Positions 1 to 6,895 of a DNA stretch of 15,512 nt are shown in pieces. A model generated the notes under the pieces. It was not told the origin of the DNA, made no database searches, and saw only the letters and a program-made list of their open reading frames with translations. The translations under genes were made by a program, and so were the position numbers. Location of the stretch: contig CAMXYS010000025.1 in NCBI GenBank assembly GCA_947253135.1, forward strand, positions 1 to 15,512, in the 5' to 3' direction. Numbering within the stretch: position 1 is the stretch's first letter; every line of letters begins with the position of its first letter. This stretch comes from an uncultured Clostridia bacterium (lineage in GTDB: Bacteria; Bacillota; Clostridia; Saccharofermentanales; Fastidiosipilaceae).

Positions 1-557
1 GGGGAGAGTGGGCCTAGTCCCACAAAAATACCACCACTCTCCAATATATTAATTTCTAAACGCTTAGCTTCAGTGTGCCAAAGAAAAGTTTTAGCGTCAT
101 ATTTACTTTTTACAAAAAGCCCTAAATCAGCTTCACCGCTCAGAACCTTGCACGTTACATCATTTCGGTCCGTCTCAATTAGATTATAATGGATGCGCAT
201 CGTTTCGCCGGCTGTTACAGCTTCCAGTGTTTTACGCAACAATTTATAAGTAAAGTCGAGCTGCTGAGCGGCCACAAAGAGGCGTGAGGGTTTTCCGATA
301 TCGTGGTCAAAAAAATTTTGCTTGAGTGCATTTTCAGCTGTTAAGACATTCCGCGCGTAATATACAAATTTGCGTCCGTCGGCTGTTAAATCAACACCCC
401 TGGCTCGACGGTGGAAGATGGTAATATCATACCGGTCTTCAAGCTGGCGGACTGTTTTTGAGAGTGCAGGTTGGCTGATAAAAAGTGATTCTGCAGCTGC
501 GGTTATGGAACCATATTCCACAACTTTTAATAAGTGTTTCAGTGCATCTGTTTCCAT
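1..557 (-). CDS. LysR-type transcriptional regulator (partial, C-terminus off the left edge)
   Basis: Reading the minus strand from ATG at 557 gives 185 codons with no stop before the window edge. The protein starts METDALKHLLKVVEYGSI and continues with the typical LysR helix-turn-helix (AAAESLFISQPALSKTVRQL, about residues 20-39), followed by the usual LTADG turn. The rest is the linker helix and the first half of a periplasmic-binding-protein-like effector domain (GEADLGLFV near residue 150). A G-rich Shine-Dalgarno, GAAGGGG, sits 13 nt upstream (571-577). The gene is divergent from the sugar or polyol operon that follows. For LysR proteins this arrangement usually means the regulator controls the divergent operon in response to a substrate or intermediate, and itself. 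The effector is unknown. The family call is firm; the target is inferred from position. Confidence 0.9.
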   Translation of the reverse strand, partial: METDALKHLLKVVEYGSITAAAESLFISQPALSKTVRQLEDRYDITIFHRRARGVDLTADGRKFVYYARNVLTAENALKQNFFDHDIGKPSRLFVAAQQLDFTYKLLRKTLEAVTAGETMRIHYNLIETDRNDVTCKVLSGEADLGLFVKSKYDAKTFLWHTEAKRLEINILESGGIFVGLGPLS

Positions 558-578
558 ATGGCTTTAGTTTCCCCTTCT

Positions 579-607
579 ATTATATAACCATTTAGATATG
601 GTCTGGA
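579..607 (-). promoter_or_regulatory. LysR gene promoter with overlapping inverted repeat
   Basis: On the minus strand a perfect -10 box TATAAT (579-584) lies 22 nt upstream of the regulator ATG. The -35 position (TCCAGA, 602-607) is poor. The spacer contains the inverted repeat ACCAT-N6-ATGGT (587-602), which lies between the -35 and -10 elements. A dyad here would fit autorepression, which is common for LysR regulators. It does not match a strict T-N11-A LysR box. Confidence 0.45.
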
Positions 608-799
608 GGTGATTAAAAGTAATTTGTAGAAAAAGACTATAGTGATATGATACAAGAAAGCAAAATTAATGGCAATAATATTGATCATTGTGCACAAAAT
701 TACTGGCAAGGATTTAGTAAAAGGTCTAAAAACGATCATTTGGCAGTAACCAATAATATATTTGTCATAACTGAGAGGGTAGCCATTAGGCAGGCTTTT

Positions 800-829
800 T
801 TGCTAATTGAGCTAGCTTCTGGATATTTA
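800..829 (+). promoter_or_regulatory. Candidate promoter of the catabolic operon
   Basis: TTGCTA (800-805), an 18-nt spacer and TATTTA (824-829) resemble sigma-A elements and would place the start of transcription some 55 nt before the SDR start codon. The -35 is only 4/6. Activator-dependent promoters are often weak like this, but the call is tentative. Confidence 0.25.
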
Positions 830-876
830 TATCGCAAGAAAGCAACAATTAAATGCTCTCAAAAAGGGAGAAAGTG

Positions 877-883
877 AAAGGAG
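877..883 (+). promoter_or_regulatory. Ribosome binding site that sets the SDR start
   Basis: AAAGGAG lies 8 nt before ATG at 892. The in-frame upstream ATG at 853 has no ribosome binding site, so 892 is chosen as the start. Confidence 0.75.
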
Positions 884-891
884 TGCTTTGT

Positions 892-1737
892 ATGGGAGAA
901 TTTTATGACATCTATCCAAAGGACAAGTGGAGAGACAAAGACTATCGACTGTTGGATAAATTTAGTCTGAAGGGCAAAAAAGGCTTTGTCACCGGAGGAG
1001 GTGGTGGCATCGGTCGGAATGCGGCGGCTGCCTGGGCTGAGGCCGGAGCAGATGTGGCCCTGGTTGACTTACCTTCTACGGGTGAAAAGTTAACGGAACT
1101 GGCTGCGGAACTTTCAGACCGTTATGGGGTTAAGGTCTGTGCTCTTTATTGCGATGTATCTGATCAAGGGCAACTTGACCAACTGAAAGTTGACTTGGTC
1201 AACGAATTGGGCACAGTTGACGTTGCTTTTATCAATGCAGGTGTTTGCTTGCCGGGAGACGATGTAGACGTCAAAGCTGATGTTTGGAAAAAAACCATCG
1301 ACATCAACTTGAATGGTGCCTATGCGACCGCCCAAATTGCCCAACAGATTATGAGAGAACACGGGCATGGTGGTTCCATTATCATGACTTCATCCCTGTC
1401 CGGTTATAATGCCAACTTCATCGCCGGCGGCCCCTCTCCGGTTTGTGCCTACGGCACGACCAAGGCAGGACTCTCACAATTAGCTCGCTATATGGGAGCT
1501 GCTTTAGCACCCTATGGCATCAGGGTTAATACGATTTCTCCAGGTTATGTTTGGTCCGGTATCCATGAGGGCGTCATGGATAAAGCGGGCCACGACATGC
1601 TCTTGGAAGTCGTCCCGATTAAGCGTTTCGGCACGACCGATGAGTTGCAGGGAGCCCTTTTATTCTTAGCCAGTGAAGCTTCCTCTTATATTACCGGAAT
1701 CAATCTTCCGATTGATGGCGGGTACTCGATTTATTAG
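892..1737 (+). CDS. Short-chain dehydrogenase/reductase (sugar or polyol type)
   Basis: This 281-residue classical SDR is the first gene of the operon. Visible motifs are the cofactor glycine motif TGGGGGIG (34-41), Asp59 at the end of strand beta-2 (favours NAD(H) over NADP(H)), NAG (115-117), the active-site serine segment TSSLSG (166-171) and the catalytic YGTTK with Tyr187 and Lys191. The C-terminus has the usual PIDGGYS. A short insertion rich in Gly and Pro separates Ser and Tyr, as in mannitol, sorbose and gluconate-5 dehydrogenases. The enzyme probably interconverts a polyol or sugar hydroxyl with a ketone in the cytoplasm. The start was set by AAAGGAG 8 nt upstream; the first 25 residues are an extension before the Rossmann fold. 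The two transketolase genes follow after 29 nt, so they share an operon. The exact substrate cannot be read from the sequence. Confidence 0.88.
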   Translation: MGEFYDIYPKDKWRDKDYRLLDKFSLKGKKGFVTGGGGGIGRNAAAAWAEAGADVALVDLPSTGEKLTELAAELSDRYGVKVCALYCDVSDQGQLDQLKVDLVNELGTVDVAFINAGVCLPGDDVDVKADVWKKTIDINLNGAYATAQIAQQIMREHGHGGSIIMTSSLSGYNANFIAGGPSPVCAYGTTKAGLSQLARYMGAALAPYGIRVNTISPGYVWSGIHEGVMDKAGHDMLLEVVPIKRFGTTDELQGALLFLASEASSYITGINLPIDGGYSIY

Positions 1738-1766
1738 TTCAGATCCATTAGAAAGGCAGTGAAAAC

Positions 1767-2657
1767 ATGGCAAAAGTACAGATAGACAATGTAAGAGACC
1801 TTGTCATCAAGGCGGGTGAAATCAGAGAGAAATTAGCCCTGGGCACTCGGCGCATTGGCAATGTTCATATTGGCGGACCCATGTCCGCGACGGACGTGGC
1901 GGTCGCCATTTATTACAAGTATATGGGTTTTGATCCGGAGAAATTGGATGACCCCAACCGTGATATCTTCATTTTAAGTAAGGGTCACAATGGTATTTTA
2001 TTGTTCACGATCTTTTGTGATATGGGCATGTACGATTGGGACTTGCTCCTGGATACCTACAATACAATCGGCAACCCTTTTGGAGCTCATCCAAACCATA
2101 AGCATGTCAAGGGGATAGAGGTTTCATCCGGTTCTTTGGGACACGGTTTATCTTGGTGCTGCGGCATTGCCCATGCCAATCGAGGTCGACAGATTAAGTC
2201 GCGTATTTGGACACTTCTAGGTGATGGCGAGATGGAGGAAGGCTCTAACTGGGAAGCCATTCTTTACGCTGCTTCCAAAGGCTTGGACAACATTGTTGCC
2301 GTGGTCGACTTCAACCATGCTTCAGCGGCTTTTGAGTGCGGTCAGAACTTGAAGTGGGGTGACAAAGGAGGGCCGGAGGGCATGGCTGACTGTTTCAGAG
2401 CCTTCGGTTGGAATGCAACTGTAATCGATGGTACAGACATGGCTGAAATCGATAAGACTTTAGCGGCTCTACCTGAAGTTACCTTGAACGGTAAACCCAA
2501 TGCGATTATTTCCAGCACGACAAAAGGGCAGGGTGTGTCCTTCATGATGGAGCGGCCTTGTGCATGGCATATCGGAGGGTTTGATGACGAAAAGTTGGCA
2601 GAAGCCACTGAAAGTATAAAGGCATATACAGCTGAGCGTTTGGCGGAGGTGGAATAA
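1767..2657 (+). CDS. Transketolase, N-terminal (thiamine diphosphate-binding) subunit
   Basis: At 296 residues this is the length of the N-terminal half of a split transketolase. The pyrophosphate/Mg motif starts at GDG (152-154) and runs through Asn174 to DFN (181-183). Histidines that line the transketolase active site are present: His34 (GNVHIGGPMS), His74 (LSKGH), His108 (GAHP) and His268 (AWHIGG). SGSLGHGLS (121-129) matches the conserved GPLGQG segment. The segment after the Mg-binding Asn reads HASA rather than the usual K-x-Q-x-x-G, a small departure from housekeeping transketolases. It acts as a heterodimer or heterotetramer with the next gene's product, moving a two-carbon ketol unit from a ketose to an aldose. 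The ribosome binding site AAAGG is 10 nt upstream. Both halves sit in a dehydrogenase/transporter operon, which suggests a dedicated catabolic enzyme rather than the pentose-phosphate one. Confidence 0.92.
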   Translation: MAKVQIDNVRDLVIKAGEIREKLALGTRRIGNVHIGGPMSATDVAVAIYYKYMGFDPEKLDDPNRDIFILSKGHNGILLFTIFCDMGMYDWDLLLDTYNTIGNPFGAHPNHKHVKGIEVSSGSLGHGLSWCCGIAHANRGRQIKSRIWTLLGDGEMEEGSNWEAILYAASKGLDNIVAVVDFNHASAAFECGQNLKWGDKGGPEGMADCFRAFGWNATVIDGTDMAEIDKTLAALPEVTLNGKPNAIISSTTKGQGVSFMMERPCAWHIGGFDDEKLAEATESIKAYTAERLAEVE

Positions 2658-2658
2658 A

Positions 2659-3636
2659 ATGGCAGGTTTTACATTCTGTTGTGGAGATATGGGTCCGGCC
2701 ATGGAGGCTAAGGGAACCGTTACAAATGAAATTCTAGAGATGATTGAAGATGACAGCCGAGTCTGTTACATCAATGCGGATGGCACCGGGAATGGTGGCC
2801 GGGTCCAGCAGATGCAAATGAAATACCCTGACAGAGTTCTGGATGTCGGTATTCAGGAGATGAACATGGTGACGATTGCCGCGGGCTTGGCTAAGCAAGG
2901 TTTTATGCCCTATGTGCAAACCTTTGGCCCCTTTCTCTGTGTTAGAGCTCTGGACCAAATTCACAATGACGTGGCTTACAATGACTTTCCTGTTCGTTTA
3001 ATCGGAACCCATGCGGGTACATCTTCAGGCTATGGCCCCACTCATAACACGATCATAGAGTTTGGTGTGATGAATGCCCTGCCGAATATGACCATGGTGG
3101 CCCCCTGTGATGCAGAGCAATGTAAAAAGTTGTTAAGGGCTTCCTTGAATTATGAAAAGCCTATCTACATCCGCATTCCCAGAGGGGAAGAGCCGCTTGT
3201 CTACAGTGCCGACTATGAGTACGATTACAAAATCGGTAAGGCGAACATCATCCAAGAAGGCACAGATTTAAATATTATAGCGACAGGGATGGGGGTATAC
3301 GGAGCGGTTCAGGCTGCTCGTCAGTTGGAAGAAGAAGGTTACAGTGTGGGCGTTATAGACATGCACACGATTAAACCGATCGATCAGGACGCTGTGGTTC
3401 GAGCCGCTAAAAAGAGCACGTGTCTAATCACTGTAGAAGACCACAACATTTTGGGAGGATTGGGCAGCATCGTTGCAGATACCTTACTTGAAGCCGGTGT
3501 CTTTGCCAAGCTTAAAAAAATAGGCATTCCAGATGTTTTCGTAGAGTTTGGTTACCCTGAAGAAATCTATCCTTATTATGGAATGGACGGCGAGGGGATT
3601 GCCAAAACTGCTCGAGAAATGCTTCAGAATCAATAA
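2659..3636 (+). CDS. Transketolase, C-terminal (pyrimidine-binding) subunit with altered substrate-site residues
   Basis: This 325-residue protein is the second half of the split transketolase. Its start is 1 nt after the stop of the first half, and its GGAGGT ribosome binding site (2645-2650) lies inside the upstream gene, so the two are translationally coupled. The catalytic glutamate is Glu67 (DVGIQEMNM). His118 and His129 (THAG...YGPTH) and Arg175 (IRIPRGE) are kept. By hand alignment to E. coli TktA, three other substrate-site positions differ: Lys18 replaces Arg358, Asn45 replaces Ser385, and Tyr125 replaces Asp469, with one residue deleted in that loop. The first two normally bind the sugar phosphate and the third governs acceptor choice. 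The C-terminal transketolase domain (about 190-325) is complete. The likely role is transfer of a C2 unit from an unphosphorylated or otherwise unusual ketose. The family call is firm; the substrate is inference. Confidence 0.92.
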   Translation: MAGFTFCCGDMGPAMEAKGTVTNEILEMIEDDSRVCYINADGTGNGGRVQQMQMKYPDRVLDVGIQEMNMVTIAAGLAKQGFMPYVQTFGPFLCVRALDQIHNDVAYNDFPVRLIGTHAGTSSGYGPTHNTIIEFGVMNALPNMTMVAPCDAEQCKKLLRASLNYEKPIYIRIPRGEEPLVYSADYEYDYKIGKANIIQEGTDLNIIATGMGVYGAVQAARQLEEEGYSVGVIDMHTIKPIDQDAVVRAAKKSTCLITVEDHNILGGLGSIVADTLLEAGVFAKLKKIGIPDVFVEFGYPEEIYPYYGMDGEGIAKTAREMLQNQ

Positions 3637-3643
3637 AAATAAA

Positions 3644-3685
3644 CCGGAGCCATTCCGCCCCTTTCACCTTGCGGAATGGCTCCGG
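3644..3685. repeat. Perfect 15-bp intergenic hairpin with U-tract on the minus strand only
   Basis: CCGGAGCCATTCCGC (3644-3658) and its exact reverse complement (3671-3685) flank a 12-nt loop. On the plus strand the hairpin is followed by CCACAAAAAGG, so it is not a normal U-tailed terminator for the operon. Read on the minus strand it is followed by TTTATTTTTATT, which is terminator-like, although no minus-strand gene is seen here. It may stabilise or separate the transketolase and dehydrogenase mRNA segments, or block antisense transcription. Confidence 0.8.
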
Positions 3686-3708
3686 CCACAAAAAGGATGC
3701 ATTGTCGT

Positions 3709-4761
3709 ATGAAACAACTATTTATTACATCCGTGAAAGACTTTGCCACAAATAAGCCGGGCAGGGTAGAGCTGAAAGAGGTTGACTGCCCGGAACCTAA
3801 AGCAGATGAAGTGCGGGTCAGGATTCGTTATGCTTCAATTTGCGGTTCGGATGCCCACATTCTAACAGGTCATTTAGGATCATTTGAAGAGATGACCAAG
3901 TCGATGCTGCCGATGCCTTTTGGTCATGAGGTGTCAGGTGTGATCGACAAGCTGGGCCCGGAAGCAGAGGCGCTGGGCTATGCGGTCGGTGACACGGTTG
4001 TTGTTAACTATGCCCGGTACTGCCATGCCTGTGATTTTTGTCGCAGCGGGCGGGAGAATTTGTGTGCAAACATAAAATTCTGTATGAATGGCTTTGCCGA
4101 ACTGGCTTGTTATCACGTCAGCCAAGTCTTTAAAATTCCGGCCTCTTATGACCTGAAGACTGCGGCTTTAATCGAACCTTTAACGATTGCTTTGGCTGTG
4201 GCGGAACAGGCGGGCTTCTCTTATGGCAAATCGGTTGCCATCTGGGGGGCTGGCGGCATTGGTCTGATGCTGGTTCAGTTGGCACGCCTTTCCGGAGCCG
4301 GTCAAGTGACGGTATTTGATCCGATTTCAGACAAACGGAAGCTGGCTCTCGAACTGGGAGCGGATGCAGCTTTTGACCCGACTGATCCCGACGCACTTGA
4401 AGAGGCGACTGAGATCGCAGGAGGGAACTTTGACTGTGTCATTGAGGGATCCGGAGTAAACTCAGCTGCAGAGCAGGCTTTGAAGTTATTGGCCAGAGAT
4501 GGCAACGGTGTCTATTACGCCATGTACGGCAAGGACCCCTACTTGAAAGTTGATTTACATCAGGACTTTTATTGGGATCAAAAGCACCTGCATGGTGTCA
4601 TTATGGGAGCCGGACTTTTTCCCAAAGCGATCCGCCTGGCACCGCGTTTAAACCTGGCTAAAATTGTTGGGAAAACCTGTCCCCTCAGCCGCTATGAAGA
4701 AGCTTTCGAGGCTCTTTACAGCAAAAAATACGCCAAGATCATTGTGCAAATGGATGCCTGA
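3709..4761 (+). CDS. Zinc-dependent medium-chain alcohol/polyol dehydrogenase
   Basis: This 350-residue MDR-family dehydrogenase (GroES-like domain then Rossmann fold) resembles sorbitol/iditol, threonine and galactitol-phosphate dehydrogenases. Catalytic zinc ligands are Cys45 (CGSD), His73-Glu74 (GHE) and Glu156 (EPLTIAL). The structural zinc site is Cys105, 108, 111 and 119 in the standard C-x2-C-x2-C-x7-C spacing. The nucleotide motif is GAGGIG (180-185), and the following VFDP acidic residue suggests NAD(H). I chose ATG at 3709, with AAAAGGA 11 nt upstream. An in-frame ATG at 3676 lies inside the hairpin and one at 3697 overlaps the ribosome binding site. With the SDR it gives the operon two redox steps, probably oxidation of a secondary hydroxyl on the imported polyol or reduction of the sugar left by the transketolase. 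The substrate is unknown. Confidence 0.88.
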   Translation: MKQLFITSVKDFATNKPGRVELKEVDCPEPKADEVRVRIRYASICGSDAHILTGHLGSFEEMTKSMLPMPFGHEVSGVIDKLGPEAEALGYAVGDTVVVNYARYCHACDFCRSGRENLCANIKFCMNGFAELACYHVSQVFKIPASYDLKTAALIEPLTIALAVAEQAGFSYGKSVAIWGAGGIGLMLVQLARLSGAGQVTVFDPISDKRKLALELGADAAFDPTDPDALEEATEIAGGNFDCVIEGSGVNSAAEQALKLLARDGNGVYYAMYGKDPYLKVDLHQDFYWDQKHLHGVIMGAGLFPKAIRLAPRLNLAKIVGKTCPLSRYEEAFEALYSKKYAKIIVQMDA

Positions 4762-4776
4762 TTTTCGAATTTAGAC

Positions 4777-4805
4777 TCCGGCTACAGCAAACAAGTTGAG
4801 CCGGA
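4777..4805 (+). repeat. Short hairpin upstream of the attenuator
   Basis: TCCGGCT (4777-4783) pairs perfectly with AGCCGGA (4799-4805) across a 15-nt loop. It lies 10 nt before the terminator-like hairpin and shares CCGG cores with it, so alternative pairing between the two is conceivable. Confidence 0.4.
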
Positions 4806-4815
4806 TCCTTTCTAT

Positions 4816-4858
4816 TAACCTGGTTGCTCAGACCCGGTTACGCTTTTTTATCTTTTTT
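4816..4858 (+). terminator. Intra-operon terminator or attenuator before the transporter
   Basis: TAACCTGGT (4816-4824) pairs with ACCCGGTTA (4832-4840) with one mismatch and a 7-nt loop. Two T6 runs (4844-4849 and 4853-4858) follow. It lies between the zinc dehydrogenase and the symporter gene, ending 21 nt before the symporter start codon. Partial termination here would lower transporter expression relative to the enzymes. Confidence 0.6.
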
Positions 4859-4879
4859 GTCCTCAGAGAGGAGAAGTAT

Positions 4880-6292
4880 ATGAGTAAACACACATCAGAT
4901 GTTGAATTTAATCAAACATATTATCACGGGAAAGCAGCCGTAGCTCGAAAATTTGCTTTTGCATCCGGCGAAATGGTCTACAACTTGCCCTGGATGTTAA
5001 TCAGTTCTTTTTTGGCCTTTTTTATGACCGATGTCGCCCTCATTCCGGCTTCTGCCGTTTCCATTTTGTTTTTGATTTGCCGGGTATGGGATGCCATAAA
5101 TGACCCAATGATTGGGTCATTGGCGGATCGCACTCGGACACCGATGGGGCGTTACCGCCCTTGGTTGGTAGGTGGAGTCATAACCTTACTGCCCTTGGTT
5201 ATTTTATCTTTTTGGGCGCACCCCGACTGGAGTGTTGGGGCCAGAACGGCTTACGGTTGCATTCTTTATGCCTTGGCCGTCATTGCGGCAACTGCTTGGA
5301 ATATACCTTTCTCAGCCTTGAACGGCGTTATTTCGCCATATCCCAGGGAGCGGGCTTCCTTTTCTTCCTACCGAATATTTGTCTCTTCGATTGCCTGCTC
5401 TGTGGCCACAGCGATCTTTATTCCCTTAGTAAAGCGTTTTTCGGGAGCTGGGGGTGACCAAGTCCGAGGTTATCTTTTGGCTGCCGTTGTCGTTTGCTGT
5501 CTTGCCATACCTTTTGCCTTCACCAGTATTTTGGGGACAAAAGAGGTCGTCAAGGCACCTGAATCCACTAAGTTTAGTGGTCGTCAGATGAGGGACGTAT
5601 TTTTAAAAAATCCCCCTCTATTAATTGTTTGTATGGCCTTTTTGGTATACGGTTTTATGAGTTATGGGCGCATGACAGCCGGCATGTACTACTTCAACTA
5701 CATTTGGCAAAATACTGACCTATTTACTATTTATGCTACTGCAAATGGTCTGGTCTGTGCTGTCGCTGCCTTTTTTAGTGCCTACCTGGTTAAGGCCTTT
5801 AGAAGTAAACGTGGTGCCCTGCTTTTCTCTTACGGGATCAGCACGATTTTAAACGCTGTTATTTACTTTTTGACACCAGAAAATTCAACCTCTAAAACGG
5901 TTTTGATCATCTTAATCGTCACGGGTATCTTCAATGGCTTCAATACTGCTCTCTTGTACGGCATGATTGGAGATACGGTTGAATATGGGCAGTGGAAGAC
6001 CGGCATCAGAGCAGATGGACTTTGTTCCTCCGGCACCAGTTTCATGATGAAGTTGGGTGGTGCCTTGGCCCCGACTTTGCTCTTGGCCCTGCTGGCTGCC
6101 ACAGGATATATAGAAGGTGCACCCACGCAACCGGCCCCGGCCATGGGCACCATGAATTTAGTCATGAATTTACTGCCGGCCCTACTATGCTTGATCAGCT
6201 TTATTTTGTTCTACTTCTACAAGTTGGATGATACGATGCATAAACAAATCATTTCTGACTTAAAGGAGAGAGGAGAGTATCACGTAGAGTAA
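4880..6292 (+). CDS. GPH-family (MelB-like) sugar/polyol:cation symporter
   Basis: This 470-residue polytopic membrane protein of the glycoside-pentoside-hexuronide family has about 12 TM segments and a short cytoplasmic N-terminus. The family signature is clear: VWDAINDPMIGSLADRT (69-85) followed by GRYRPW. Asp71 and Asp75 match the cation-binding aspartates of E. coli MelB, so Na+ or H+ coupling is likely. The C-terminal half has the second signature, GDTVEYGQWKTGIRADG. I chose ATG at 4880 because AGAGGAG lies 6 nt upstream; the longer open frame beginning at 4796 overlaps the terminator hairpin. It is the last gene of the operon and probably brings in the substrate unphosphorylated, consistent with the lack of any PTS gene. 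The transported sugar is unknown. Confidence 0.9.
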   Translation: MSKHTSDVEFNQTYYHGKAAVARKFAFASGEMVYNLPWMLISSFLAFFMTDVALIPASAVSILFLICRVWDAINDPMIGSLADRTRTPMGRYRPWLVGGVITLLPLVILSFWAHPDWSVGARTAYGCILYALAVIAATAWNIPFSALNGVISPYPRERASFSSYRIFVSSIACSVATAIFIPLVKRFSGAGGDQVRGYLLAAVVVCCLAIPFAFTSILGTKEVVKAPESTKFSGRQMRDVFLKNPPLLIVCMAFLVYGFMSYGRMTAGMYYFNYIWQNTDLFTIYATANGLVCAVAAFFSAYLVKAFRSKRGALLFSYGISTILNAVIYFLTPENSTSKTVLIILIVTGIFNGFNTALLYGMIGDTVEYGQWKTGIRADGLCSSGTSFMMKLGGALAPTLLLALLAATGYIEGAPTQPAPAMGTMNLVMNLLPALLCLISFILFYFYKLDDTMHKQIISDLKERGEYHVE

Positions 6293-6330
6293 TTGCCTGG
6301 CAAGAGATTGGTAGAGATATGCTTGCTGGA

Positions 6331-6365
6331 AAAGAGGTCGATCCCTTAGAGGTCGATCTCTTTTT
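6331..6365 (+). terminator. Rho-independent terminator of the catabolic operon
   Basis: AAAGAGGTCGATC (6331-6343) pairs over 13 positions, including two G-U, with GGTCGATCTCTTT (6351-6363) around a 7-nt loop and ends in T5. The A-rich left side would also make it work on the minus strand. It lies about 40 nt after the symporter stop codon. Confidence 0.85.
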
Positions 6366-6610
6366 AAATTGAAGCAATTTTCTTTTAGAGAGGTCGTTTA
6401 CCGATAGAATGTAAAATGGCCTTTGCTGCCAGGGCAGGTTCTCTTCTCTGTTCCATCCATACATAAGATTGGGGTGTGAAGGCCCTTTCACATCTCCTTT
6501 GAATTGCCCAGCCGTTAGATTTCAACCGTAAGGTGAGTGTTTTCTCTTGCTTTAGTACCAGTATATGACTGTCAAACTTTTTTGCTTGACGGCTCATTTT
6601 TTAAGCTGGA
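6366..6610. other. Non-coding or decayed stretch after the operon
   Basis: Nothing convincing is encoded here. A 70-codon frame on the minus strand (6385-6597) has no ribosome binding site and no recognisable homology. The stretch lies upstream of the ylxM relic, where ftsY would stand in many Firmicutes, but no ftsY sequence is visible. Confidence 0.4.
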
Positions 6611-6895
6611 ATGGAAGACATGCTTGCGGTAGTGGAGACAACACTGTTATTAGATTATTACGCTTTTCTTTTGACCAAGAGAACCCAAGAGATTATGCGT
6701 CTTTACTACAGCGAAGACTAATCTTTGGCTGATAATGCAGACAATCTTAAGGTCAGTCGGCAAAGTGTTCACAGCGTGCTTAAGCGTGGTTTGGAAAACT
6801 TGTCGGTCTATGAGAAAGAGCTGCAGCTTTTAGAGAAACAAGAACAGAGAAGGTTACTCCTGGCAGACCTGCAAACAGCAATTACAAGCTTGTGA
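6611..6895 (+). pseudogene. ylxM: ylxM pseudogene (signal recognition particle operon DNA-binding protein), in-frame stop
   Basis: From ATG at 6611 the frame reads METT-like N-terminal helices (TTLLLDYYAFLLTKRTQEI), then LYYSED, then TAA at 6719-6721 (codon 37). It then continues in the same frame with SLADNADNLKVSRQSVHSVLKRG to TGA at 6893-6895. This is the YlxM/UPF0122 pattern, in which LYY-x-D-L-S-L-AEIAE is followed by the helix-turn-helix VSRQAVHDALKR. The stop codon stands where a Tyr or Leu of the motif is expected. Active YlxM helps regulate the ffh/ftsY operon, but no ffh follows here. At 94 codons it is also somewhat shorter than usual (about 100-120), and no good ribosome binding site precedes it. 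It is probably a dead fragment. Readthrough or a sequencing error is possible but less likely, given the broken neighbour. Confidence 0.75.

Larger units (their letters stand above)
558..891. other. Divergent regulatory region between the LysR gene and the catabolic operon
   Basis: This is an AT-rich stretch of about 330 bases with no convincing gene. It holds the promoter and dyad of the LysR gene at its left end, a weak promoter candidate for the operon at its right end, and a perfect 10-bp palindrome TTGTGCACAA at 688-697. The short open frames crossing it lack ribosome binding sites. Confidence 0.6.

Noticed and set aside
688..697. Perfect palindrome TTGTGCACAA
   Set aside because: Only 10 bp and not extendable, far from a supported promoter. 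A chance occurrence is likely, so it is not called as an operator.
539..739. Minus-strand open frame of 66 codons overlapping the LysR gene start
   Set aside because: It overlaps the LysR promoter and start in another frame, has no ribosome binding site, and its sequence is typical of translated AT-rich intergenic DNA.
647..877. Plus-strand open frame of 76 codons in the divergent region
   Set aside because: No ribosome binding site, no recognisable protein features, and it runs into the SDR ribosome binding site.
853..891. Upstream start for the SDR gene
   Set aside because: The extra 13 residues lack a ribosome binding site, whereas AAAGGAG stands 8 nt before ATG 892.
3676..3708. Longer N-terminus for the zinc dehydrogenase
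   Set aside because: This start lies inside the right arm of the 15-bp hairpin and has no Shine-Dalgarno; homology begins with MKQLFITS at 3709.
4796..4879. Longer N-terminus for the symporter
   Set aside because: It is encoded across the terminator-like hairpin; the family N-terminus and a good ribosome binding site fit ATG 4880.
892..6292. Identification of the operon as the sulfo-transketolase (Sqw) or an apionate (Oia) pathway
   Set aside because: Only the split transketolase is shared. The other pathway genes are absent, and the exact substrate cannot be read from the sequence.
6385..6597. Minus-strand 70-codon frame
   Set aside because: No ribosome binding site, no recognised family, and it sits among gene relics.
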